Positions 30,427 through 41,012 of a stretch of DNA of 64,000 nucleotides are shown here, in pieces (the stretch's first letter is position 1; every line of letters begins with the position of its first letter). The notes beneath the pieces were generated by a model that searched no databases, was not told the DNA's origin, and saw only the letters and a list, made by a program, of their open reading frames with translations. The position numbers and the translations under genes were made by a program. The stretch is from an uncultured Methanolobus sp. GTDB taxonomy: Archaea > Halobacteriota > Methanosarcinia > Methanosarcinales > Methanosarcinaceae. The DNA is taken from assembly GCF_963667555.1 (NCBI RefSeq), contig NZ_OY763421.1, positions 186,001 to 250,000 on the forward strand, written 5' to 3'.

Positions 30427-31233
30427 TTGTTATTAATGTTTATTTTGTTTTTTTTATTTTGACTTTATTCTTTGAATGGATCATTTGCTGTTTTTCTTTT
30501 GTAGGGCACCTGACCTAAAATATGTCTTATATAAGTATAACGCATAACATGTGATTCACGTAACTGTCTCTATATCTTGTATCTGATCATTTGTACACTT
30601 CGACTTTTGACGATACTTAAATCGAACGGTTAACAATTAGTAACTAAAATTCAACCCTGTTCTAAAATCTTAATATATGATATAGTTGTGTAAATTTTTT
30701 TAGTGTAAAATGGCAACAGTGGAAAGAAAAAAGTTAATTTAGAAATTATATTTATTTTTATAATTATTTCATTTTCGACAAGCAAACTTTAGTTAGCAGG
30801 GTGAAAATGGAAAAATCGTGCAGTCATATTTAAAGTTAACCGTTACTTTTAGACTTTTGTTATGATGTAGTGGCATAAAATCGTATAAATTCATGTTTAC
30901 ATCCTAAATATAATCAGGCTATTTGTTAGTCATTAGTTAGAAAAAATGAAATCTGGGGATACTGTGTAAAAATCCATCATGTACTTGTATGCTTTTATTT
31001 TTATATATCTGCAAAACCGCAAGGTTTATATGTCTGTCTAGAATACGTGGTTATGTGGAAAGATGAAGTTAGCAAATGACTAAAACATGTTAGCAAATGG
31101 TTGTGGAGACTTTTGCTGAATGATATGTGTCATGTGTCGACTGATGTCCATCTGCTGTTAGTTGCATACTTCGCTTGAATGTATGCCAGCGCTGCAGCAG
31201 GAAGTCAATCTAGATCTAAGGAGGTAGAATTAG
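30427..31233 (+). promoter_or_regulatory. Long upstream region of mtaCB
   Basis: An 807-bp AT-rich stretch without a convincing gene. It holds an exact 10-bp inverted pair, AACGGTTAAC (30625-30634) and GTTAACCGTT (30835-30844), and a direct repeat GTTAGCAAATG at 31068-31078 and 31089-31099. TATA-like TTTTTATATATC lies near 30994-31005 and TTTATATG near 31025-31032. A strong AAGGAGG (31218-31224) precedes mtaC. Methanol operons of Methanosarcina have long 5' leaders and dedicated regulators, so a leader of about 200 nt and regulator sites are plausible here. Confidence 0.6.
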
Positions 31234-31995
31234 ATGGATATAGACCCAAGCAAAATATTAGTTAGGTATAATGTTGCTAAAGAAAAAGCACAGACACCTG
31301 AAGAGATGGCAGCTGAGATGTACCCAAGCACAGAGCCTGCAAAGACAATTTGTGCTGCAATCTTTGATGGAGAAGAAGACGACGTAATCGAAGGTCTTGA
31401 GAAGGCAATCGAGGGCGGAGCAGACGCAGTAAAGCTCATCGATGATGTGCTTATGGTTGGAATGAAGATCGTTACAGACTTATACGACCAGGGTGTCATT
31501 TTCCTGCCAAACGTTATGATGTCAGCAGATGCAATGCTTGAAGGTATCGAATACTGTAAGGAACAGGGTGGCGCAGCACCAAAACCAAAAGGAAAGGTTG
31601 TTTGCCACGTAGCAGAAGGTGACGTACACGACATCGGTAAGTCAATCGTAGCAGCACTCCTCAGAGCAGCTGGTTATGAAGTAGTTGACCTTGGCCGTGA
31701 TGTACCAGTCGATGAAGTTATCGCAGCTGTAAAGAAGGAAAGCCCAATGATGCTTACCGGAACAGCACTGATGACAACAACAATGTATGCATTCAAGGAA
31801 GTCAACGACAGACTCCTCGAGTCCGGAATCAAAGTACCATTCCAGTGCGGTGGCGGAGCAGTAAACCAGGACTTCGTTACACAGTACGAACTCGGTGTAT
31901 ATGGTGAAGAAGCAGCAGACGCACCAAAGATGGCAGACGCAATCCTCTCCGGAAAGGGTCTTGCACAGCTTAAGGAACAGTTCCACAAACACTAA
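31234..31995 (+). CDS. mtaC: MtaC, methanol corrinoid protein
   Basis: 253-residue corrinoid protein that accepts the methyl group of methanol from MtaB and hands it to MtaA. An N-terminal helical cap (~25-115) is followed by the B12-binding Rossmann domain. The cobalt-ligand motif D-x-H-x-x-G is GD-VHDIG with H132; downstream the usual SxL...GG positions read LTGTAL and CGGGA. Codon use is biased towards a small set (GCA, GAC, AAG), as for a very highly expressed gene. mtaB follows after 14 bp. Confidence 0.97.
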   Translation: MDIDPSKILVRYNVAKEKAQTPEEMAAEMYPSTEPAKTICAAIFDGEEDDVIEGLEKAIEGGADAVKLIDDVLMVGMKIVTDLYDQGVIFLPNVMMSADAMLEGIEYCKEQGGAAPKPKGKVVCHVAEGDVHDIGKSIVAALLRAAGYEVVDLGRDVPVDEVIAAVKKESPMMLTGTALMTTTMYAFKEVNDRLLESGIKVPFQCGGGAVNQDFVTQYELGVYGEEAADAPKMADAILSGKGLAQLKEQFHKH

Positions 31996-32009
31996 ATGAG
32001 GTGACACAA

Positions 32010-33395
32010 ATGGTAAAAAGATACACATCACTTGCATACAAAGCAGCTGACGACATGATCTTCGGTAAGTCAGTCCACCCAGTAAAGGCAGAACTCGGAT
32101 TAGAAGTAGGTGCAGGATACGTAACTGGTGAAGTTAACTATGCACCAAGACCAGAAGCTGGTGTCTCCAAGGAGAAACTCGTTTCTGAATACCGCAGACT
32201 CACAACCGACATCATGGCAAGAGCAGTACAGGTCGGTTTCCCAGGTATTTCACTTGAGACAGAGCACGTAGAACAGATGACCAACCACCCAGACTGGGGA
32301 GGAGAAGTCGCACACGTCCAGAAGACCATCATGGAAGAATACCATGAGGAATACGGAATCAAGACCGCACTCAGGCACACCCCTGGTGACGTTCGTGAGA
32401 ACCGTGACCTCCTTGCACTCATTGGTCCAAAATATGATGTCCTTATGGAATCATTCGAAGCTGTAGCAGATGCTGGAGCAGACTTCCTGTCCATCGAAAC
32501 AATGGGCGGTAAAGAAGTACTCGACTACGCAATCCTGAGGAACGACATTCCTGGTCTCGTCTACTCAATTGGCTGCCTCGGTTCAATTGACATGACCATG
32601 ATCTGGCAAGACATCAGGAAGATCGCAGACAAGAAGGGAAGAATTGCAGCTGGTGACACAGACTGTTCACAGGCAAACACCGCTATGTTCATAGCAGGTG
32701 GTCTCCTTGACAAGAACCTTGCACACACCATTGCAATCATCGCAAGAGCAATCTCAGCACCAAGAACACTCGCTGGATATGAAGCAGGTGCTCAGGGTCC
32801 AGGAAAAGACTGTGGATATGAGAACACAATCGTAAAGGCAATCACAGGATGCCCAATCGCTCAGGAAGGAAAGACCTCAACCTGTGCACACTCTGACGTA
32901 ATGGGTAACCTCGTCATGCAGTGCTGTGACCTTTGGTCAAACGAGTCTGTAGAATACCACGGTGAATTCGGTGGTACCTCAGTACAGTGCTGGTCCGAGA
33001 CCCTTAACTACGATGCAGCAATGCTCAACGTAGCAACAGAGACAGGCAACGCAAAGATGCTTCGTGACATCCTCGTACTCTCTGACAAGTACAGAGACCC
33101 ACAGGGATACGTCCTTGCATACGACAACGCATACAAGGTTGCACAGGCAATCATAAAGGATGGAGACGACCTTTACCTCCGTTCAAAGAATGCAGCAATT
33201 GCATGCTGTGACCTCTTGACTAGTGCAGATCCAAAGAAGCTCGTAATGTCCAAGTTCGAGAAGAACGCACTGGCAGACGCAGCTGCAGCACTGAAGGGAA
33301 TGACCGACGAGGCAGATTCCTTCATGAGCGACAGCATGGAGAAGTACAAGGCAGAAGTCGCTGTATTCAGACCAGAGGACAACTACAAGTTCTAA
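32010..33395 (+). CDS. mtaB: MtaB, methanol:corrinoid methyltransferase
   Basis: 461-residue zinc enzyme that activates methanol and methylates MtaC. The N-terminus VKRYTSLAYKAADDMIFG and the blocks NYAPRPEAG, LETEHVEQM, ETMGGKEV, YSIGCLGSIDM, GDTDCSQANTAMF, GPGKDCGYEN and EGKTSTCAHSD are those of Methanosarcina MtaB; the listed Glu and Cys residues include the zinc ligands. The start is ATG 32010, with GAGGTG 6 bp upstream; GTG 32001 falls inside that site. Codon bias is as strong as in mtaC. Confidence 0.97.
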   Translation: MVKRYTSLAYKAADDMIFGKSVHPVKAELGLEVGAGYVTGEVNYAPRPEAGVSKEKLVSEYRRLTTDIMARAVQVGFPGISLETEHVEQMTNHPDWGGEVAHVQKTIMEEYHEEYGIKTALRHTPGDVRENRDLLALIGPKYDVLMESFEAVADAGADFLSIETMGGKEVLDYAILRNDIPGLVYSIGCLGSIDMTMIWQDIRKIADKKGRIAAGDTDCSQANTAMFIAGGLLDKNLAHTIAIIARAISAPRTLAGYEAGAQGPGKDCGYENTIVKAITGCPIAQEGKTSTCAHSDVMGNLVMQCCDLWSNESVEYHGEFGGTSVQCWSETLNYDAAMLNVATETGNAKMLRDILVLSDKYRDPQGYVLAYDNAYKVAQAIIKDGDDLYLRSKNAAIACCDLLTSADPKKLVMSKFEKNALADAAAALKGMTDEADSFMSDSMEKYKAEVAVFRPEDNYKF

Positions 33396-33404
33396 GTCTA
33401 GCGA

Positions 33405-33445
33405 AACAAGTTCTTCTAGAACTTGTTCCTTTTTTCTTTTTTAGT
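33405..33445 (+). terminator. Hairpin terminator of mtaCB
   Basis: AACAAGTTCT-TCT-AGAACTTGTT is a perfect 10-bp stem at 33405-33427, followed by CCTTTTTTCTTTTTT. It starts 10 bp after the mtaB stop and is the strongest terminator in the window. Confidence 0.85.
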
Positions 33446-33581
33446 TCGACAATAAATTCGTTACTGTATAGTCTATTTTTTCATAAATATAGCATTACCA
33501 CTCTATTTTGGTATTATATCTTATTAATTCTTATTAATTTCCTATTAATTTCCCAGGTGAACTTAAAAATAAAAAAGTAGG

Positions 33582-35513
33582 TTATTTTACGAATTTCTTG
33601 GGATAACCTATGCCTGTGATCTGTATCACCGTTTCAACAGGATCATGTTTCCAGTCTTCTGGAGAAAATGTATTCTTTGTCATTTTTATGTCAAGATTGT
33701 CTCTGCTAACACCACATTCTCCCATATATTCAACAACCATTTGCTTTCCATGCACCTCTGCATATTCCACAGCTTCACGATAATCGGAAAAAGTCCTCCT
33801 TCCTTCAGGGGAAAATGCATAGTATCCTGCATCAAGGTCTTTGATGGATACCGGTCTGACAATAAGTTCAATTCTTCGGATACCTTTTCCAAAGAGCGCT
33901 CCGGCAGCATTACCGACCTGGGCATGTTCTGGAACCGTGATATCTGCATCTATAATTCCTTCCATGATTTCCTTATAGGCTACTACCGGTCCACCAAGAA
34001 GAACAACAGGAATGTCAACTTTGAACCGTGCATTGAAATCTCCATCAACGATCTTCTTAATTCCATTCCTTTCAATATCAGGAAGCATATAGGTCATAAG
34101 ATTGAAAGCCATATTTCTTGCAACAATTTCTTTAACCCTTATACTGAACTCTACGTCTGACATTTTGTTCAGTTTCCCAAGTTTTTCAGCACCGATCATC
34201 GATGCTTTTGCATCCCATGAGTTATATTCTCCCAGAACATGGAGGGCATCAGTGGGAGTAAAACCGATTGCCTGAATTAGTCTTTTTTGTATAAGGGAAT
34301 CTAGGATAACGGTAGAAGGATAGCGAGTGGAAATTGCAGCAATTTCATCCAGACTCATTGGTTCATTGCCAATAGCTTTGAGGACTTCAGCTTCTGATTC
34401 TTCAAGTCCTTTAGGCTCAAAACCCGATCTCATGAAGAATTTTGTAGGCTGGATGTTTCTGTCAAGAACACTTCTCTTAGGAATTGAATTTCGTTTTAAT
34501 TTATCCAGAAATCCTGGATACTTTGATGATGCAAGACAGAGAGGAATAACTCTTCGTGGTCCAATGTGAATAACTTTGTTGCGTGTCCACACATGACTGT
34601 CACCGCCCATCGCAGATGTTTCCATCCGTGTTGCACGAACGCGGGTTTTCCATCCGCCAACAACTGCTCCAGTATCTGAAAGTTCAGGGATTCCATCCAT
34701 AATGGCAGATACGTCGGTGCTGGTGCCGCCAACATCCACAACTGCGCATGTGTCAAGTCCGGAGAGGAACGAAGCTCCCACAAGACTTGCAGCAGGTCCA
34801 GAGAATATCGTTTCAACTGGTTTTTCCAGTGCATCTTTCAATCCAACAACAGTACCGTCACATTTCAACATCAAAAGACGTGCATCTATCTCTCTTCTTT
34901 TGATCTCGTCTATAACAGACAGAATGAATTTGTGGGATATCGGAAGCAGCTGTGCATTAAGTGATGCAGTAACAGCGCGTTCATAAGCTCCCAGATCCTG
35001 TGAGAGCTCATGGCCGCAAACAACTGGCAGTCCGGTGATCTCATGAAGTACTTTCGTAATTTCAAGTTCGTGTTCAGGATTCCTTACACTGAAGAAAGAA
35101 GATACTGCAAAAGCTGAAATCTCATCTTTGTACTTTTCAGCAAACTCCTTTACTGCAGCAATGTCCGGTTTTTCAATTTCTTCACCATTGTAACTATGTC
35201 CTCCGGAGATTGAAAGCACATGCTTTGCGGGGAAATCTCCTTTTACTGGATGCTCTCCCACAAGAATTAGGGCAACAGGACTTCCAGTTCCTTCAAGTAC
35301 TGTATTAGTAGCAAGGGTTGTTGATACTGATACAAGATTTACTTTTTTTACGTATTCAGTGTCAAGAGTATCGATTGCATTCTTGATCCCTTCTACAAGG
35401 TCCGGGTATGTTGTAAGCGCTTTCCCGGAACCTACTACAGTTCCGTCCGAGTCCCTTACTAGTATAGCATCAGTATACGTACCACCGGCATCAATTCCTA
35501 GACTATAGTGCAT
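33582..35513 (-). CDS. Hydantoinase/oxoprolinase (HyuA-like) family protein
   Basis: 643 residues of the ASKHA ATPase superfamily. N-terminal phosphate loop SLGIDAGGTYTDAILV (residues 3-18), a second loop CAVVDVGGTSTDVSAIMDG (~residue 262), and a late GGPVVAYKE. Family members use ATP to open hydantoins, 5-oxoproline or similar rings, or carboxylate ketones. Usually a HyuB subunit is present; none is seen here. The gene lies between mtaCB and mtaA, on the mtaA strand, with AGGAG before its ATG. RamA is also an ASKHA ATPase, so a role in cofactor activation is possible but unproven. Confidence 0.82.
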   Translation of the reverse strand: MHYSLGIDAGGTYTDAILVRDSDGTVVGSGKALTTYPDLVEGIKNAIDTLDTEYVKKVNLVSVSTTLATNTVLEGTGSPVALILVGEHPVKGDFPAKHVLSISGGHSYNGEEIEKPDIAAVKEFAEKYKDEISAFAVSSFFSVRNPEHELEITKVLHEITGLPVVCGHELSQDLGAYERAVTASLNAQLLPISHKFILSVIDEIKRREIDARLLMLKCDGTVVGLKDALEKPVETIFSGPAASLVGASFLSGLDTCAVVDVGGTSTDVSAIMDGIPELSDTGAVVGGWKTRVRATRMETSAMGGDSHVWTRNKVIHIGPRRVIPLCLASSKYPGFLDKLKRNSIPKRSVLDRNIQPTKFFMRSGFEPKGLEESEAEVLKAIGNEPMSLDEIAAISTRYPSTVILDSLIQKRLIQAIGFTPTDALHVLGEYNSWDAKASMIGAEKLGKLNKMSDVEFSIRVKEIVARNMAFNLMTYMLPDIERNGIKKIVDGDFNARFKVDIPVVLLGGPVVAYKEIMEGIIDADITVPEHAQVGNAAGALFGKGIRRIELIVRPVSIKDLDAGYYAFSPEGRRTFSDYREAVEYAEVHGKQMVVEYMGECGVSRDNLDIKMTKNTFSPEDWKHDPVETVIQITGIGYPKKFVK

Positions 35514-35687
35514 AATATATCTCCTGTTTTACAATGCAAAAGGATCAAAGTTAAATTTGAAAAGATGTGTGAATAGTGCAAATAACCTTTGATCACTAAA
35601 ATATGTGCTCAGGTTATATTAAAGATTTATGTTAACGCCGAAGACTAAAAACGACATCAACAAGCGGTGAATTCGGTAGTTTGAAGT

Positions 35688-35724
35688 AAAAAAAGAATGT
35701 GGCATGACCATAGTATAACTATGG
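35688..35724 (-). terminator. Hairpin terminator of mtaA (minus strand)
   Basis: On the minus strand CCATAGT-TAT-ACTATGG (35724-35708) is a perfect 7-bp stem, about 19 bp after the mtaA stop. It is followed 13 bp later by a run of seven T (35694-35688). Confidence 0.6.
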
Positions 35725-35742
35725 CATGCTGTGTTAAAAAAT

Positions 35743-36753
35743 TTATGCGTAGTATTCGTTTCTTGCTTCGACCATTGCCTTAAGGTTTGCAACTGGGGTG
35801 TCAGGTGCAATTCCACAGCCTGGTGCAAGGACATCGATTCCGTCTTCGAGAGCCTTTGTTGCTGCTGCCTTTACAGCTGCTTCATCGCCTGCGAGAAGTA
35901 CGAATGGGCTTGATACGTTACCACAGATAGTTACCTTACCAGCTACCTTTGCCTTTGCGCCCTTAAGGTCCTTTACTTTCTCTTCAATACTGATGGACTC
36001 GAAGTGGCAGTCTGCCATCATTTCAAGAATTGCAGTTACATCACCACAAACGTGGAGAATCATTGGGCCCTTTACACCATCAGCGAATTTCTGAAGGACT
36101 GGCTTGAGAAGCTTGTCGAATGTGTCAGGAGCCATAAGGTCTGGGGATGCTACTGGGTCTGGTACACTGATTACGTCTACTCCTGCGTCAAAGAGTGCGT
36201 TTGCGTACTCGATACATGCTTGACATGCGAAGTCGAGGATTGTGTTGAAGTCTTCTGGTGCCTTGATGGACCATTTCATGAACTTCTTTACACTTGCAAG
36301 GTCTGATGCGAGTGTTACTGGACCTTCCATACCAGCGATGATAGGAACTTCATCTCCTACTTTGTCTCTGATGATCTTCATGGTTTCAAGCACAACAGGA
36401 ATCCTGCCTACTGTAAGGAGATTCTCTGGCATCTTAAGGTCTTCGACACCCTTTGGGTATGGGTGGTCTGTGACTGATGGCTGTCTGTTCTTTGTACCCA
36501 TGTTGACTGTACATCCCATTGCCTCAGCAAGAACTGTGAGACAGTATGGAGCTCTTACACCCTCAAGACCGCATACTTCGTATGATGCGACTGCGAGGTC
36601 TGCCATCATCTGTGCGTTGCTGTGTGCTTCTGGCCATGCTGCACCGGTCTGGTCCATGAGCTCAACAATAGCGGACTGTGTTACTGTACATACAGGTACT
36701 TTGTCGACTTCTTCACCTTTTAATGCTTTGAGTAATCTTTCTTTCATGTTCAT
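35743..36753 (-). CDS. mtaA: Methylcobamide:coenzyme M methyltransferase (MtaA-type)
   Basis: 336-residue zinc methyltransferase that moves the methyl group from the corrinoid protein to coenzyme M. It belongs to the uroporphyrinogen decarboxylase-like MtaA/MtbA/CmuA family. The zinc motif H-x-C...C is present: H234 and C236 in LHVCGD, and C313 in PGCGIAPDTP. MtaA and the methylamine-type MtbA are hard to separate by eye; the neighbouring mtaCB makes MtaA the best call. AGAAGGATT precedes the ATG. Confidence 0.9.
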   Translation of the reverse strand: MNMKERLLKALKGEEVDKVPVCTVTQSAIVELMDQTGAAWPEAHSNAQMMADLAVASYEVCGLEGVRAPYCLTVLAEAMGCTVNMGTKNRQPSVTDHPYPKGVEDLKMPENLLTVGRIPVVLETMKIIRDKVGDEVPIIAGMEGPVTLASDLASVKKFMKWSIKAPEDFNTILDFACQACIEYANALFDAGVDVISVPDPVASPDLMAPDTFDKLLKPVLQKFADGVKGPMILHVCGDVTAILEMMADCHFESISIEEKVKDLKGAKAKVAGKVTICGNVSSPFVLLAGDEAAVKAAATKALEDGIDVLAPGCGIAPDTPVANLKAMVEARNEYYA

Positions 36754-36807
36754 AATGAATCCTTCTCTGTTGAGTAGATTTTAGTCACCTTGATTTGCGT
36801 GACATCA

Positions 36808-36818
36808 GATATAAAACT
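36808..36818 (-). promoter_or_regulatory. Predicted TATA box of mtaA
   Basis: On the minus strand GTTTTATATCT lies about 55-65 bp before the mtaA ATG. The surrounding 225-bp gap (36754-36978) is AT-rich and holds no gene. Confidence 0.45.
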
Positions 36819-36978
36819 ATTGGATTAAAGCAGGCAGATGCAGAAAATGAAAAAAATCCAAATTAATAACCATTAACATCTCATAAATATGTAGGATAAA
36901 TATGACCAAAAAACAAATAGTTTATTAAAAATGAGAAAAGAATATTAAAAATAAAATTCCATTCGTAAACATTTCAGT

Positions 36979-37164
36979 TTACTTCTTTTCATCGCTCCAT
37001 ATGGCAATTATCTTGTTAATGGCAATATGGGTATATTTATCATTGTCCTTGAGCGTCAGCACGCCGTCGGCACATGCTTCTACAACACCATAGAACCTGT
37101 CCGGACCACCACAGTAAACGTCGATCTTCTTTTGCAGATAGTGTTCAACTATAAATGATTGCAT
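36979..37164 (-). CDS. Small Sm-like (LSm-type) protein, paralog 2
   Basis: 61 residues, sharing roughly half its positions with the protein at 15068-15274: FIVEH, VYCGG, a central CADGVLTL, HI and II-x-I. The spacing of strands is Sm/Hfq-like: a strand ending in CGG, a glycine turn, a strand with D-G-V-L-T-L, and a closing I-x-x-I-I-A-I strand. RNA binding is inferred only. GGGAGG sits 7 bp before the ATG. It is downstream of the Lhr helicase on the same strand, after about 100 bp. Confidence 0.72.
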   Translation of the reverse strand: MQSFIVEHYLQKKIDVYCGGPDRFYGVVEACADGVLTLKDNDKYTHIAINKIIAIWSDEKK

Positions 37165-37267
37165 TTTAATCCTCCCGGCTCAAGATATATGATCTTCAAC
37201 CATATTAAATTTGTATTGTATTTATATTAAGATTCTCTATACATATTGCCTTACAAATAAAAGTAAT

Positions 37268-40099
37268 TCAACTCCAGAATCTCTTGTTCTTGGCATAGTT
37301 CCTTTCAGCTACCAGAATATCACGATAGAACGCTTCCTCATCATGTCGCATTTTCTGTATCACACGGGTTGCCATTTCAGGCCCGACACCTCTGCTTGCA
37401 AGCGCTATTACTGCCATTTTTCCATGTGTCATCACAATATTCGCATTCCTGTAAACCCTGCGTATGCGTTTGATATCCTCACTTGCAGTGACCTTGTCCT
37501 GTTTTCTTACAAGTTTTATCTCCTCGTCTTCCCACGGTTTGAGTGCAGCCACCATTCCTGAATCACAAACAGGGCATATGATCTCGTCAGGGACATTCTT
37601 CACCTGTCTTCTGGATGTCCACTTCTTGCAATGAACGCAGAAAAGGATAACATTGTCATTCATGATGCGCTCCTTTAAGGCCATAACAATTGACCTGTCA
37701 GCCTTTTCCGGAGCCACAAGGTCACGTTTCATGGAGAAACCTGAACTGCCTATTGGTGTTGACCTGCTAACCACAACTCCAATCTCATCCTCAGCCATTC
37801 TTCTGAGTATATCTGTGACCCTCTTAACATCCAGCATATCATGGAAGATCTCCCTGATAACCTCATCATACATTGCGGTGTCACGATATATCTCAAGCAG
37901 TTTCTTCATGCTTATTCTATCATAATCAATATCTTTGCTCAAGGCACCGAACTTCCTGGCAACGTGCACCATCTTCCACTTCATAAGTGAAGTGTTCTTC
38001 AAAGTCATCTCTATAATAGGTTCAATATGCTCCGGCTGGATATCCTGCAAAAGAGCTTCAATTTCCTTAGCCTTTATCCTGCGTGGCAATGTCATCTTAA
38101 TCCTGTAAGGATCGATCTCCTGTGCCACGCTGCTCCCGTATCTTGCAGCAAGCAGTGATGTCAGCACCTTTGCGAGAGTCTCATTTGCGTTGTGGCCAAT
38201 GCAGGTGTTTATAAGAACTGCATCTCCGTCATTTTCTATTACAAACAGGTGCTGGTCGGGAAGCGGATAGCCACCTTCAACATGTTCTCTGAGTATTGAA
38301 AGAAGTTCTGCAAGACTTTCAGGATCGATCGGGTACAAAGCCGTCAATTCAAACGCAATTTCCTCATCTTCTTTTTCATCAAGGATCATGCCTGCGATAA
38401 TAGAACGTATGTTTGCGACTTCCTGAGCTACTTCATATGGAACAGGAATTTCCTCACCTGTCCAGCTTGGAATTTCTCCCATACCTCTGACCGGCTCTAC
38501 TTTTATTCTGTTGCGGTCACTTATCATTTCAATAACACGCCACATGTCACCTTTTGTAATGAACACTGCACCCGGAGTGGCAAAATTAATAACAAAAGCC
38601 TCATCCAGCATACCAACCGGCCTGCCGGTAACAATATCAAATATCTCATACTTCTTCTCATCCGGGATCATGGAGAGGTTGTCGTAATAATATTGCCAGC
38701 TCTTTTTCCTGCGGCTGATATTGTCAGTTCCTTCCTCCTGCCAGACCATGCGATAATCTTTGATCTGCTCTATTACTTTCCTGAGAACCTCGATTCGAAG
38801 GTTCCTGAAAGGATAAGCTCTTTTCAGGATGCTGTATATTTTCTCAATTCCAATATCTCCAAAATCAAGCACTATCCCCGCAAGCTGGTTTGCAACGACA
38901 TCAAGCGAGTTCATGTGAGGGGAGATAGACTCAACCTTGCCTTCAGTTGCGAGTTTACAGATCGCCATGCTTTCAGCCACATCATCGGCATCCATGGCAA
39001 TGATAGTTCCTCTGGAAACTTCATGTATCCTGTGTCCCGCACGCCCGACACGCTGCAAGAGCCTGGAAACCTGTCTTGGCGATCCATACTGAACAACGTG
39101 GTCCACATTACCGATATCAATTCCAAGTTCCATTGATGATGTGCATATAAGTCCCCGGAGGTCTCCATTTTTGAATGATTCTTCAGCCTCGATACGTGAA
39201 TCCACAGACAGTGAACCATGATGGACTCCGATAGGCAGTTCCAGCATATTGAATCCTGCTGCCAGTGCTTCAGCACTCTGTCGTGTATTCACAAAAACAA
39301 GCGTGGACACATTTTCCAGAACAATATCTCGAACGCAGCGTATGTGTGCTGCAAAATTAACATCGCATGCCAGTTTCTTTGAGAGCGTAATATCATCATC
39401 GGTAACCTGCGGGCTAACAACGCTGAAATCCAGAAGTTTTAGCAATGATACAGAGATTATGGATACTTCTCTTTCAGAACCAGCAAGGAATTTTGCAACT
39501 TCTTCAGGATTGCCTACTGTGGCTGAAAGCCCGATTCTCTGGAATTCGCCCGAAAGTTCCACAAGCCTTTCAAGACCAATTGAAAGTTGCGTTCCTCTTT
39601 TGGATGATGCCATTTCATGTATCTCATCCACGACAACGTGAGTGACATAAGATAGGTTCGTTCTCAGGCGGGAACCGGTGAACATAGCCTGCAAAGTTTC
39701 AGGTGTTGTGATAAGGAAATCAGGTGGCTTGCGTGATTGTTTCTGTCTTTCATATTGGGAAGTATCTCCATGTCTTACCTGCACATCGATTCCAAGTTCC
39801 TTTCCCCACCACTGGATACGTGAGAGCATGTCACGGTTAAGTGCTCTGAGTGGAGTGATGTAAAGTGCAGATATACCAACTCTCTGCTCCTGGGTTTTGG
39901 CAAGAATGGCATGGAATATTGGAAGAACCGCAGATTCGGTTTTTCCTGAACCGGTAGGAGCAATGAGGAATGTGTGGTCACCTTTCAGGATATATGGAAA
40001 TACTTTTTCCTGTGGCTCGGTGGGTGCTTTAAATCCCTGTTTTTCCATAGCGGCCTGAATTCTCGGATCAAATAAATCAAATATGTTACCAAAACTCAT
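37268..40099 (-). CDS. Lhr-type DEAD/DEAH superfamily 2 helicase
   Basis: 943-residue ATP-dependent helicase of the Lhr family (archaeal DNA/RNA repair helicases). Motif I is [10 protein letters not shown] (~residue 48), motif II DEIH, motif III SAT, motif V region [13 protein letters not shown] and [15 protein letters not shown], motif [11 protein letters not shown]. The Lhr winged-helix and core domains follow. The C-terminus adds a four-cysteine zinc-ribbon (CVHCKKW...CPVCDSGM, ~residues 860-890), typical of the archaeal Lhr2 type. Its start overlaps the end of the phosphoesterase gene by 4 bp (ATGA). Confidence 0.92.
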   Translation of the reverse strand: MSFGNIFDLFDPRIQAAMEKQGFKAPTEPQEKVFPYILKGDHTFLIAPTGSGKTESAVLPIFHAILAKTQEQRVGISALYITPLRALNRDMLSRIQWWGKELGIDVQVRHGDTSQYERQKQSRKPPDFLITTPETLQAMFTGSRLRTNLSYVTHVVVDEIHEMASSKRGTQLSIGLERLVELSGEFQRIGLSATVGNPEEVAKFLAGSEREVSIISVSLLKLLDFSVVSPQVTDDDITLSKKLACDVNFAAHIRCVRDIVLENVSTLVFVNTRQSAEALAAGFNMLELPIGVHHGSLSVDSRIEAEESFKNGDLRGLICTSSMELGIDIGNVDHVVQYGSPRQVSRLLQRVGRAGHRIHEVSRGTIIAMDADDVAESMAICKLATEGKVESISPHMNSLDVVANQLAGIVLDFGDIGIEKIYSILKRAYPFRNLRIEVLRKVIEQIKDYRMVWQEEGTDNISRRKKSWQYYYDNLSMIPDEKKYEIFDIVTGRPVGMLDEAFVINFATPGAVFITKGDMWRVIEMISDRNRIKVEPVRGMGEIPSWTGEEIPVPYEVAQEVANIRSIIAGMILDEKEDEEIAFELTALYPIDPESLAELLSILREHVEGGYPLPDQHLFVIENDGDAVLINTCIGHNANETLAKVLTSLLAARYGSSVAQEIDPYRIKMTLPRRIKAKEIEALLQDIQPEHIEPIIEMTLKNTSLMKWKMVHVARKFGALSKDIDYDRISMKKLLEIYRDTAMYDEVIREIFHDMLDVKRVTDILRRMAEDEIGVVVSRSTPIGSSGFSMKRDLVAPEKADRSIVMALKERIMNDNVILFCVHCKKWTSRRQVKNVPDEIICPVCDSGMVAALKPWEDEEIKLVRKQDKVTASEDIKRIRRVYRNANIVMTHGKMAVIALASRGVGPEMATRVIQKMRHDEEAFYRDILVAERNYAKNKRFWS

Positions 40100-40965
40100 T
40101 TCCTGCTCCTTTCTTTAGTCTTGTTTCCCTGCCCTTTGCGTTTTATCCTTGGCCGTACCTTGCTTTCTTCAAGCTTCCTTATATTCTTCAGTTTTCCAAG
40201 CTGAGTTCCATCCAGAAGATACGCCTGTGCATTATCGATATCAACGCCACGTGATGAGAACAGTGGTCCCAGCAGGTCGTCATGCAGTGATTCGTTGAAA
40301 GCCACGCCGCCACATAGTTCATTGAAAGATGGTACAATTATCATTTCAGGGTCGTTCCAGTTCCCATTTTCCTTTTCAAGTTCAAGACTGCTGAAATGTT
40401 CCTGAAGCACAGGAAGGTTCAGGCGTGTTCTTATCCAGCTTTGCTCCACCATGGCATAACCAAGTGAATCTGTAAGGCGGATGGTGGGATGGTTGTGCGC
40501 TGTGATTATGTACTGAGCTTTAAACATTTCAGGGTCAGGCCACGTATGCCCGTGGAAATAGCCGACACCATCGATAACCGCTCCTCTTACCGGATGCACG
40601 ATTATATTCTTTCGTTCCGGCAGCAGGTATTCAATTCCTCCGTCATGGTTTCCGGGGAATATCTCCACATCTGCATGGTCTGAGAGTGCGGAAAGGAAAT
40701 ATGGAATTTCATCTCTCTCCTGCCATGATATTTGAGGAACATTGTGTTTAACGTCACCAAGCAGGATAATTCTGTCAGGAGAAACTTGCCTGACAAACCC
40801 AAGAATCCTTTCAAGACCGTATTTCATGCGGCTTGGAATGGAAAATCCGCTTCTGTAAAGATCCCACTCAATTCCAAGGTGGATATCGGCAACTACCAGT
40901 GACTTGGTTTCGTTGCTAACCACAAGGGCAGGCTCATCAATAATAGGTTCTATCTGGATGGTCAT
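40096..40965 (-). CDS. Lhr-associated metallophosphoesterase
   Basis: 289-residue calcineurin-like phosphoesterase. Metal-binding motifs: DIHLG (~residue 27), GDVKHN (~71), GNHDGG (~105), and the paired histidines in FHGHTWP and TAHNHPT. A basic C-terminal tail ([19 protein letters not shown]) suggests nucleic acid contact. This class of phosphoesterase is often coded with Lhr helicases in archaea and bacteria, and a joint role in DNA repair has been proposed. The ATGA overlap supports coupled translation. Confidence 0.88.
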   Translation of the reverse strand: MTIQIEPIIDEPALVVSNETKSLVVADIHLGIEWDLYRSGFSIPSRMKYGLERILGFVRQVSPDRIILLGDVKHNVPQISWQERDEIPYFLSALSDHADVEIFPGNHDGGIEYLLPERKNIIVHPVRGAVIDGVGYFHGHTWPDPEMFKAQYIITAHNHPTIRLTDSLGYAMVEQSWIRTRLNLPVLQEHFSSLELEKENGNWNDPEMIIVPSFNELCGGVAFNESLHDDLLGPLFSSRGVDIDNAQAYLLDGTQLGKLKNIRKLEESKVRPRIKRKGQGNKTKERSRK

Positions 40966-41012
40966 TTTAGTGGGAGTTTTCTCAAATTAGCTGTTATCAA
41001 TGGCTGTCGATC

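Noticed and set aside
36004..36784. Long plus-strand frames opposite mtaA and similar ones opposite mtaCB
   Set aside because: They are open only because of the strong codon bias of the highly expressed methyltransferase genes on the other strand.
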